A DNA stretch of 13,642 bases from CAZGSN01 sp964371655 (GTDB lineage Bacteria > Desulfobacterota > Binatia > HRBIN30): contig CAYJOD010000134.1 of NCBI GenBank assembly GCA_964371655.1, positions 1 through 13,642 of the forward strand. Reading direction: 5' to 3'. Shown piece by piece: positions 7,367-13,642 of the stretch (positions are counted from its first letter, which is position 1; each line of letters opens with the position of its first letter). Under the pieces are notes generated by a model. The model saw only the letters and a program-made list of their open reading frames with translations, had not been told where the DNA came from and searched no databases. The translations under genes and the position numbers were made by a program.

Positions 7367-9304
7367 TCAGTCCTTCCATAAGTTGTTCGCTGCGTACTTG
7401 AGCACGACGTCGACGCAGCTGGCGCAGTAGCCGTTGTCGAGCAGCGCCTGGACCATGGCGCCGTACTTTTCGCTCTGCTCTTCGTCGCGCGTGCGTGCCT
7501 TGGTGATGATGCGGCTGATGTCGCGCACCGACGTCATCAGTTTCTTTTCGATGGCCTCTTTGAGCGGTTCGTAACTTCGGTAGCTGACGCGTTCTCCGCG
7601 GCGACTCGATGCCCACAGATAGGCGATCACTTCCTGGCGGAAGCCGTCGGCGGCCGAGCCGATGATGGCGATCTGCTCCTCGATGGACTTCAAGAAGCCC
7701 TCGTCGGGATGGAGCTCCTCCTTGGTGTTGTGGTCCTTCACCTTCGTCTTGTTCACGTAGGCTTCGGCGTGATCGAGGTAGTTCTGGAAAAGCGACTCGG
7801 CCTGCTCTTGGTACGAGTAGACAAAGGCCTTGGTGATTTCGTTCTCGAGCAGGTCGAGGTACTCCTTGTGGAGGATGTCCTGAAGGAAATCGAGATACAG
7901 CTTGCGCGTATCGTCACCAAGATCGGCTTCCTTGACCATGTTGATCAGCGCCTCGCGCACGCTGATTGGATTGATGCACTTGCCGTTGACATTGTCGGAG
8001 AGGGCGTTGTCGAGGGCCTTCATGATGAAGCGGGTCGAGATGCCGCTCATGCCCTCGCGCTTGGAGTCGTCGCGGAGCTCTTGGATGTCGACCTTCTTGG
8101 TGCGGCCTTTCTCGACCACCTCTTCGCCGTTGTAGAGCTTGAGCTTGGTCATGAGGTCGCACTTCGCTGTCGGCTCCAGGCGCGACAGGATCGCGAACAT
8201 CGACGCGACCTCGAGCGTGTGCGGCGCGACGTGGGCATGAAAATCGGAGTTGCGGATGATCTTCTGGTAGATCTTAACTTCCTCCGACAGCCGCAGGTTG
8301 TAGGGAACGCGAACCCCGACGATACGATCGAGGATGGCCTCGTTGGTATGGTCGGCCTTGAATTTCTGCCACTCCGCCTCGTTTGAATGCGCGACGATGA
8401 CGGTGTCGACGTAGACCATGCCATGGCGCCCGGGAGCAGGGATCACCTTCTCCTGAGTGGCGGTGATCATGGCGTGGAGATATTCGGTCTCGTTCTTGAA
8501 GACCTCGATGAACTCGACCATGCCGCGGTTGCCGACGTTGAGCGCGCCGTTGAGATCGAGAACGCGCGGATCACCTTCCGAGTAGAGATCGAGCTTGGAG
8601 ATGTCCTCGCTGCCGATGAGGACCGAGGTGTCTTGGTTGTTTGGATCGACCGGCGGCACAACCCCGATGCCGACGCGATTGCGCTTGGAGAAGCTGCGCG
8701 TGATCACCGGCACCTCTTCGTAGCGACCGCCGTACTCGTCCTTTAAGCGATAGCGACAGACCGGGCACAGGTCGCCTTCGATATGGAGGCCGAGCATTTT
8801 CTCGAACTCGCGGCGCAGATGGCGTGGGATCAAATGCAGGGGATCCTCGAACATCGGACAGCTTTCGATCGCGTAGACAGGATCGGCCGCCTCGAGACCC
8901 CGTTGCAGCTTCTCGACCAGCGAGCTCTTGCCGGAGCCTACCGGACCCATGAGGTACAGGACCTGGCGGCTCTCCTCGCCCTTGAGAGCGGCGGAGTGAA
9001 AATAGCGCGCGATCTGGGCCGTCACCTTCTCGATGCCGAAGAAATCCTCGGCGAAGAAGTCGTAGATCTTGACGGGATCATCCTTGAAGAGCCGGTTGAC
9101 CCGCGGATCGTCGTTTTCGGTGATGTCGTGAACACCGTCGCGTACGATCATGTCGTACATGCGCGCGTGTGCCAGGCGCGCGATTTCCGGCGTCTCCTTG
9201 GCACGCTCGAGGTAATCCAAGAAGGTGCCGCGCCATTCACGGCCGGCACGGTTGGCGCGATCCTCACGGATCAGTTTTTCGAAGGTTGTTTTGTCCGGTT
9301 CCAT
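7367..9304 (-). CDS. prkA: PrkA family AAA+ protein (YeaG-like)
   Basis: From the chosen ATG this is 645 residues, matching E. coli YeaG (644). The N-terminal PrkA AAA domain carries Walker A GPVGSGKS at 120-127, a CPVC pair at 180-183, a GMVEFIEVFK stretch around 261-270 that fits the Walker B position, and VAHSNEAEW near 304-312. The C-terminal PrkA domain runs to the end. The family is annotated as serine protein kinase from work on E. coli and Bacillus, but a Lon-like ATP-dependent protease activity has also been proposed for the Bacillus protein, so the enzymatic role is open. The frame extends 38 codons upstream, but the ATG at 9304 has a perfect AGGAGG five bases away, and the extension would run through the predicted promoter. 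It is first in the operon with yhbH and spoVR, a module linked to nitrogen starvation, stationary phase and stress. Confidence 0.96.
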   Translation of the reverse strand: MEPDKTTFEKLIREDRANRAGREWRGTFLDYLERAKETPEIARLAHARMYDMIVRDGVHDITENDDPRVNRLFKDDPVKIYDFFAEDFFGIEKVTAQIARYFHSAALKGEESRQVLYLMGPVGSGKSSLVEKLQRGLEAADPVYAIESCPMFEDPLHLIPRHLRREFEKMLGLHIEGDLCPVCRYRLKDEYGGRYEEVPVITRSFSKRNRVGIGVVPPVDPNNQDTSVLIGSEDISKLDLYSEGDPRVLDLNGALNVGNRGMVEFIEVFKNETEYLHAMITATQEKVIPAPGRHGMVYVDTVIVAHSNEAEWQKFKADHTNEAILDRIVGVRVPYNLRLSEEVKIYQKIIRNSDFHAHVAPHTLEVASMFAILSRLEPTAKCDLMTKLKLYNGEEVVEKGRTKKVDIQELRDDSKREGMSGISTRFIMKALDNALSDNVNGKCINPISVREALINMVKEADLGDDTRKLYLDFLQDILHKEYLDLLENEITKAFVYSYQEQAESLFQNYLDHAEAYVNKTKVKDHNTKEELHPDEGFLKSIEEQIAIIGSAADGFRQEVIAYLWASSRRGERVSYRSYEPLKEAIEKKLMTSVRDISRIITKARTRDEEQSEKYGAMVQALLDNGYCASCVDVVLKYAANNLWKD

Positions 9305-9308
9305 GACC

Positions 9309-9316
9309 ACCTCCTC
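9309..9316 (-). promoter_or_regulatory. Strong ribosome binding site of prkA
   Basis: GAGGAGGT on the minus strand, with AGGAGG ending 5 nt before the ATG at 9304. It decides the start over the in-frame upstream ATGs at 9322, 9370 and 9418, which lack such a site. It is much stronger than the sites of yhbH, spoVR and fmdB. Confidence 0.8.
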
Positions 9317-9329
9317 GGGCATTTCTGCC

Positions 9330-9366
9330 GCGTTTCCCCACCCGGCTGCGCTAGCGTTTCCCCACC
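9330..9366 (-). repeat. 13-bp direct repeat with central palindrome in the prkA leader
   Basis: GGTGGGGAAACGC (minus strand) occurs exactly twice, at 9366-9354 and 9342-9330, a 24-bp period. The 8-bp palindrome CGCTAGCG lies at 9349-9356, overlapping the edge of the first copy. Both copies lie between the predicted prkA promoter and the ribosome binding site. They could be operator half-sites or RNA elements; no known riboswitch is recognised. Confidence 0.55.
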
Positions 9367-9404
9367 GCATCGTCTGGTCATTCCGGTCCGCTCGATTCTG
9401 GTAA

Positions 9405-9434
9405 ATTATACTCGGCAAAAGCAGGACTGATCAA
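9405..9434 (-). promoter_or_regulatory. Predicted sigma70-like promoter of the prkA operon
   Basis: On the minus strand a perfect -10 TATAAT (9410-9405) is preceded after 18 nt by TTGATC (9434-9429), four of six consensus positions. Transcription would start near 9398, giving a leader of about 94 nt that contains the 13-bp repeats. No convincing sigma54 site (GG then GC 10 bases later) was found upstream. Confidence 0.55.
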
Positions 9435-9559
9435 GCTCCATGCAGCACTCGTCTGCGTGCTGATGTAATCGGGGAGTCGTTCGCAAACTGGGATCGGGTG
9501 ATTCGTGTTGCGATGCATTGAGACGATACGATCTTTGATCGAATCGAGCATCTGGAAAA

Positions 9560-9589
9560 ATGCTAACATCCGTCTCGGACGTCGGTCAA
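9560..9589 (-). promoter_or_regulatory. Possible distal minus-strand promoter
   Basis: TTGACC (9589-9584) followed after 18 nt by TAGCAT (9565-9560), with an AT-rich run just downstream. If active it would give prkA a second transcript with a leader of about 250 nt, or a small RNA. The match is moderate and by eye only. Confidence 0.25.
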
Positions 9590-10132
9590 GAACATAATCG
9601 CGCTGGCGAATCGCCGCCGCGCGCGCGTCGATGAGCAGGCGCGTCCGTAGCATCGTCATTTATCCGCGAGGAGCCGAGATCCTCATATCGATCCGTGCCA
9701 ACGTGAGTGCGAAATGGCCAGCGTCTGAATCTGTGCGATGTATTCGTCCGAATCGGCAATCTCGATGCCGCGCAGCTGCGGTGATCGAGCGAACACTGCA
9801 TCGGCGGAAGTAGCCGATTAGCACCGGCATATACGCGCGCCGGATAGGTCCGGTCGCGAGAGCGAGATTTGGCTATCCATCGCGTCTCGGTTCACGACAC
9901 GAGCTCTCATCGCATAGCCGCGCCCTTTCGCGAACAGTTACACGCACCACGCAATTGTGGACTGGGTCGCCGATAGGGACGGATGATTTGTCGCGGAAGA
10001 GCCTTCGGGTTCAGATCGCGGCTCGCTGCAAGATACGACGGCAGGGGCCGGCGGCTCGCGCCTCGCATCCGTGGGATTCTCGTCGGCATTCTGTCTCGAC
10101 GGTCGGAAGGGCTGTCGGATCGGATCCTCGAT

Positions 10133-10160
10133 GGGAATAGCGGAGTGCGGAATACGGAGT
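10133..10160. repeat. Short heptamer array
   Basis: Four 7-nt units in register: GGGAATA, GCGGAGT, GCGGAAT, ACGGAGT. It has the same architecture as the other intergenic arrays in this window but a different sequence, and lies in the middle of the 1-kb gap rather than beside a gene end. Confidence 0.5.
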
Positions 10161-10429
10161 TCACAACGCCTTGGCTAGCGGCGCGAACGGCAATCCGTTG
10201 ATCGCCGCTGAACCCAGAAAGTAGTTCTCTGGTCTCAGTTTTCGGATTCGTGCGATAGCGTCGTCCTATTTGTGTGAAAGAATCCAAGGATCCCTTTGGA
10301 TATCCTCGTGAAACTGCGAGTGGCGTAAGTATTGCTTTTCTTAAAACCGCGAGTTGGGTAAGAGACGATTCTGGGGAGTGCGTACCAGGGACCGACGAGT
10401 CAGTATCGTTAGAACGTCGCAGAGCGGAG

Positions 10430-10461
10430 AAGGAGCTCAGACTCATGAATAGAAGAAGGAG
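10430..10461 (+). promoter_or_regulatory. Two tandem ribosome binding sites for the cytochrome gene
   Basis: AAGGAG at 10430-10435 lies 9 nt before the ATG at 10445. A second AAGGAG at 10456-10461 lies 10 nt before an in-frame ATG at 10472. Either could be the start; both leave a complete signal peptide. Confidence 0.6.
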
Positions 10462-13400
10462 TGACCAGGGTATGACGGAGAAAATTGGGGTTTTCTTGAC
10501 AAGATCGCGGCTCATGGCAGCCGTGTTCGTCTTCGTCATGCCACTCTTATGCGTGGACCAGGCAGGGGCCATGTATATGAGGGACGGGTCGATTTCGACC
10601 TTGCCGGGAGTCTACGATAACCCCCACGACGGCTTTTGCGTGAGCGGTCTCAAGACCGACGGCACGATGACCGTGGTGCCGGGGATCGACAACTTCCGAG
10701 ATTGCGTTGCTTACACGACCGGGCTGACCGGCATGGTTGCGACCGATGTCACTGCTTTGAGCACTTGTAGCACCGCCGGAGCGGCGCCTTTCGATAAGCC
10801 GTGCAACGTCGCGGCCAATTGCGCGCGGCCGGAAGGCTACCTGGTATGGGTCGCCGCACTCCAAAAGTGCTTCGACAATTCCGCGTGCACGATTCAAGGT
10901 GCATCGGGAAACGATGGTGCCAAGCATACCTATTCCACGAGCCTGTGCATCAATGCTTCGACGCGTGCTGGCGTCTCGCGGGTTGACCTGGATAACACCG
11001 CGGCGAATTGCCAGGAAAAGGGCGGAGTACTTTCCGACGGCCTCTACGGCCACCCCTACGGCGCCTGCTCAGCCTATGGCTGGCAATGGGGCGGCGTGCG
11101 GGCTGACGGAACCCTTCCTGACATCTCCGGTGGCAAGGGTGTGACCTCAGCCGCACAGTTGGGCTTCTGCTACGCGTCGATGAGAATGACGAGCGTCCCG
11201 TATGACGTCGTAACGTGCCCCTCCCAGAATAACCTTTCTCGGGTGTGCGCTGGCGGAGCGAACGTCGGAAAGACGTGCACCGTCGCCACCCAGGCGGTGG
11301 ATTGCCCCGCGAGCACGTGCGCGATCAACGCTGGTTGGAGTGCCGGAACCGACGGCGTTCTCTACCAGAGCCAGGCATCCTATGATGCCGGACTCGGCTG
11401 GTCTTTTGCCAGCTCTCAGTGCCTCTATCAGTACGGCGTCACGGGTTATCTCGGTGCTGACCTCCGCGGCCCCGATGGTGTGATTGCGCCGGCAGCGCCC
11501 CTGTGTGGCGGTGGGACCGGCGCCGCGGCGACCGGTACCTGTGTTGACCTGGCAGGGATCGGTTCCCAGGGGGACTGCTTGGCCCTCGGCGGGCAATGGG
11601 ACAACTGGCTCCCCGTTGGCACAGGCGTCGCGCCCTACGCGACAGACGTGGCCGTTGCGACCACACCCCTAGCTTCCACAATCAAGAAGCTCGACGCGAC
11701 CACCTCGATCGCGGCCGGCGGCGGCAAGTTCTACAGCGGCACCGGCAACGTCTGCACGAAATGCCACACCGACCAGTCACGACAAACGATGGAGCGCTAC
11801 AAGCCCGGCTTTGTGGAGACACTTCACAAGACGTCCGGTGACGAGCCTGAATTCGCCGCTGTCGGTACGCCGTGGGGACTCAAGGGTGTGCAGTGCCCGA
11901 TCTGTCACGCCACCGGAAAACCGGGGCTGCAGGATCGTGGCGTCGTAATTTATCCGACGAAGATTTGCGTCGGTGGCACCGAGGCGCCGAGCACCGCGTG
12001 CGACGCGACTCATCCTTGCGCGAGCGGCGGGACCTGTACCGCCGGCGTGCCGCGCGCTGCAACCGGCCACAACCAGACTGAATACGGCACGCACGTAATC
12101 GGGGTGTGCTTCACTTGCCACGGCACCGCGGCAACTCCGGAGAGCGTCAATCCGGCGAGCGTGATCCCGGTCTCCGGGAGCGACTTCGCGCTCAATTCCA
12201 ACAACCTGGCCCCGATTGCCAACGAGTTCCTGAACAGCCCGCACGCTGAGTACACGGGCTCGAGCAACAAGTTGGATATCATCACCAAGACGAACTACAG
12301 CAGCACCTTCGGCGGCAATATCTGCAGGGGTGGCTCGGAAGTGACCGACGCGGCCACCACTGGCAATGGCGTAGATGTAACCGCATTGAGCACCTGTGGA
12401 GCCGGTGGGGCCTCGTCGTGTAACAGCGCGACCAATTGCCCAGCGACTCCTGGCGGCGCCCGGTTCTGGAACGCCATCACGGCCAAATGCTACGACTCCG
12501 GCGTGTGCGCAGGCGGTGCCGGCAAGACATGGGACGCTGGCACGACCCGGTGCGTACAGAACTCGACGACCTGCACGGCGCAGTCGGACTCGGGTTACAG
12601 CTTCATCTGGAGTCCGACCGGCGTCGCCGGCAACCCTAGCCTTATCACCACGAGTGGCGCCGGTTGCTACAAGGCTTTTGGATCGGGCACCATCTACGCC
12701 ACGTATTTCGATACGGTTGCAGGTGCCGCCGAGAAGATCCCGTTCCTGGACACAACCACCAACGCCGCTTGCACTAGCCCGACGGCAGGTGCTGGCGCCT
12801 TCTGGACCGGCGATGGTGAAGCAGCAGGTACATCGGGCGGCGTCGCATTTCCTGCCACCGACAAGGGCCACTGCATGACGTGCCACGATATGCACTGGCA
12901 TATCGGTAGCACCCTGCCAGGCGCGGAGCCGTTCCGCAGAGAATGCACGACCTGCCATAGCCACCCAACTGGTGAAGCCTCGGCATCGGGCGCACCACAG
13001 GTCGACATCACGACGATCAATCACTTGGCGGTCGCGGGCACACCGATGGACGCGACCAAGTACGATTCGCCCTGCGAAGTCTGCCACATGGCGATCGAGT
13101 CCGGTTCGAGTGCGCCCCTGCACTTGTGGCGCATCAATGCGGATGAGACCTACACGACGATGGGAGCCACCCAGGCCAATCTGGATGCTGACGGCAAGGC
13201 ATGGGTCGACATCGACCACGCCTGCGGTCAGTGCCACTTCGCCCCCGCCAAGAACGGCGCATTGGTCAGGAGCAAGGCCGTGTTGGCGACGGTTGCCAAA
13301 GGCATGCATGACAGCGCGGCTGCGAACTGCCAGGTGACCTTCTCCATCGCAAAGAGCGGGCTCACCGCCAATGTCGACGCCTTCGTGGACTGCAGCCCCA

Positions 13401-13642
13401 ATGCAAACACGGATTTGACCTACGATTGGGACTGGGGTGACGGCACGACTCCTCACGGCACGGCCGATCCTACCAGCCACACCTATGCTGCAGCCGGCGC
13501 GTATTCGATCAAGCTGACCGTGAAGAAGTTGGACCTCGTGGTCGGCGCGGTGACGAGAAGCGTCACGGTTACCGCTCCCGACAATGTGCCTACGGTTGGT
13601 GGGACGGCCTGCGCCTCCATTCTCACCGCCGATACCTGGGCG
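10445..13642 (+). CDS. Secreted multihaem cytochrome c with PKD domain (3' end outside window)
   Basis: The frame is open for 1066 codons to the window edge, so the gene is partial. Residues 24-37 are a hydrophobic signal segment with likely cleavage after AGA at 40-42. Seven haem c sites are seen: CTKCH 437-441, CPICH 484-488, CFTCH 555-559, CMTCH 810-814, CTTCH 834-838, CEVCH 877-881 and CGQCH 927-931. Extra histidines (HDMHWH after site 4, HSHP after site 5) could be distal haem ligands. A PKD domain covers about 962-1041, with WDWGDG at 995-1000. About 430 residues before the first haem lack CXXCH but are cysteine-rich, with strings such as CAGGANVGKTC (268-278). DVTALSTC occurs at 101-108 and again at 644-651, followed by similar cysteine spacing, so part of the protein is duplicated. 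The likely role is periplasmic or outer-surface electron transfer. I do not recognise a named family. Confidence 0.9.
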   Translation, partial: MNRRRSDQGMTEKIGVFLTRSRLMAAVFVFVMPLLCVDQAGAMYMRDGSISTLPGVYDNPHDGFCVSGLKTDGTMTVVPGIDNFRDCVAYTTGLTGMVATDVTALSTCSTAGAAPFDKPCNVAANCARPEGYLVWVAALQKCFDNSACTIQGASGNDGAKHTYSTSLCINASTRAGVSRVDLDNTAANCQEKGGVLSDGLYGHPYGACSAYGWQWGGVRADGTLPDISGGKGVTSAAQLGFCYASMRMTSVPYDVVTCPSQNNLSRVCAGGANVGKTCTVATQAVDCPASTCAINAGWSAGTDGVLYQSQASYDAGLGWSFASSQCLYQYGVTGYLGADLRGPDGVIAPAAPLCGGGTGAAATGTCVDLAGIGSQGDCLALGGQWDNWLPVGTGVAPYATDVAVATTPLASTIKKLDATTSIAAGGGKFYSGTGNVCTKCHTDQSRQTMERYKPGFVETLHKTSGDEPEFAAVGTPWGLKGVQCPICHATGKPGLQDRGVVIYPTKICVGGTEAPSTACDATHPCASGGTCTAGVPRAATGHNQTEYGTHVIGVCFTCHGTAATPESVNPASVIPVSGSDFALNSNNLAPIANEFLNSPHAEYTGSSNKLDIITKTNYSSTFGGNICRGGSEVTDAATTGNGVDVTALSTCGAGGASSCNSATNCPATPGGARFWNAITAKCYDSGVCAGGAGKTWDAGTTRCVQNSTTCTAQSDSGYSFIWSPTGVAGNPSLITTSGAGCYKAFGSGTIYATYFDTVAGAAEKIPFLDTTTNAACTSPTAGAGAFWTGDGEAAGTSGGVAFPATDKGHCMTCHDMHWHIGSTLPGAEPFRRECTTCHSHPTGEASASGAPQVDITTINHLAVAGTPMDATKYDSPCEVCHMAIESGSSAPLHLWRINADETYTTMGATQANLDADGKAWVDIDHACGQCHFAPAKNGALVRSKAVLATVAKGMHDSAAANCQVTFSIAKSGLTANVDAFVDCSPNANTDLTYDWDWGDGTTPHGTADPTSHTYAAAGAYSIKLTVKKLDLVVGAVTRSVTVTAPDNVPTVGGTACASILTADTWA

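Larger units (their letters stand above)
9435..10444. other. About 1 kb between divergent transcripts with no supported gene
   Basis: The stretch reads less GC-rich than the flanking genes and its frames are short or of unnatural composition. It holds a small inverted repeat (CAGCAC 9443-9448 with GTGCTG 9457-9462), a possible second minus-strand promoter (9589-9560), a short heptamer array at 10133-10160 and an A/T-richer segment at about 10255-10350 before the cytochrome gene. A minus-strand frame at about 9680-9810 reads LRGIEIADSDEYIAQIQT, which looks protein-like but is only some 40 codons long and could be a gene remnant. No tRNA, known riboswitch or transposase was recognised. Confidence 0.5.

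Noticed and set aside
9305..9418. 38-codon N-terminal extension of prkA
   Set aside because: It would be translated from the promoter and repeat region; the ATG at 9304 has a perfect ribosome binding site and gives the usual family length.
9378..9659. 93-codon minus-strand frame upstream of prkA
   Set aside because: It covers the predicted prkA promoter, in a different frame from prkA, with no ribosome binding site and no recognisable domain.
9686..9703. TTGGCACG on the minus strand as the -24 element of a sigma54 promoter
   Set aside because: No GC doublet lies at the required spacing for a -12 element, and it is about 390 bp from prkA.
9907..10572. 221-codon minus-strand frame in the gap, with a hydrophobic stretch
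   Set aside because: Its hydrophobic part is the antisense of the cytochrome signal peptide region and the rest is basic and low in structure; no start signals or domain.
11777..13480. Long open frame on the minus strand (567 codons) opposite the cytochrome gene
   Set aside because: It is a shadow of the plus-strand gene: GC-rich codon bias opens the antisense frame. The plus frame has a signal peptide, seven CXXCH sites and a PKD domain, while the antisense product is low-complexity and has no recognisable domain.

Overview
The window comes from a GC-rich, Gram-negative-type bacterium. A periplasm- or surface-directed multihaem cytochrome c with a PKD domain, an NtrB/NtrC pair and a PrkA-YhbH-SpoVR operon together suggest a deltaproteobacterial-like lineage (Desulfobacterota, Myxococcota or Binatota style). 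No rRNA or other marker is present, so the phylum is not settled.

Layout, left to right. Positions 1-132 hold an octamer repeat array next to the ntrC stop codon. On the minus strand, ntrB (2708-1581) and ntrC (1584-133) overlap by 4 bp and form a nitrogen-type two-component operon. moeA (2782-4014, plus) diverges from ntrB, and the two appear to share an overlapping back-to-back promoter region of only 73 bp. A perfect hairpin made of nonamer repeats lies between moeA and the convergent small zinc-ribbon gene fmdB (4417-4076, minus). Next comes a minus-strand operon read as prkA (9304-7367), yhbH (7268-6084) and spoVR (6076-4643). This is the conserved stress/starvation module known in E. 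coli as yeaG-yeaH-ycgB. A gap of about 1 kb (9435-10444), less GC-rich than the genes and without a convincing gene, separates the prkA promoter from a plus-strand gene. That gene starts at 10445, runs off the right edge, and encodes a secreted cytochrome c of more than 1066 residues with seven CXXCH haem sites and a PKD domain.

How the parts may work together. NtrB/NtrC sense and transmit nitrogen status. In E. coli the PrkA/YeaH module is an NtrC- and stress-controlled system, so finding it near ntrBC is suggestive, but the promoter visible upstream of prkA here looks sigma70-like. MoeA makes molybdenum cofactor for respiratory or assimilatory molybdoenzymes. The large cytochrome is probably part of anaerobic or extracellular electron transfer.

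The most unusual feature is in the gaps. Most of those between genes contain imperfect short-period tandem repeats (7, 8 or 9 nt) whose sequence differs from gap to gap. Several form long inverted repeats directly against stop or start codons, and genes preceded by them (fmdB, yhbH) lack a Shine-Dalgarno sequence.
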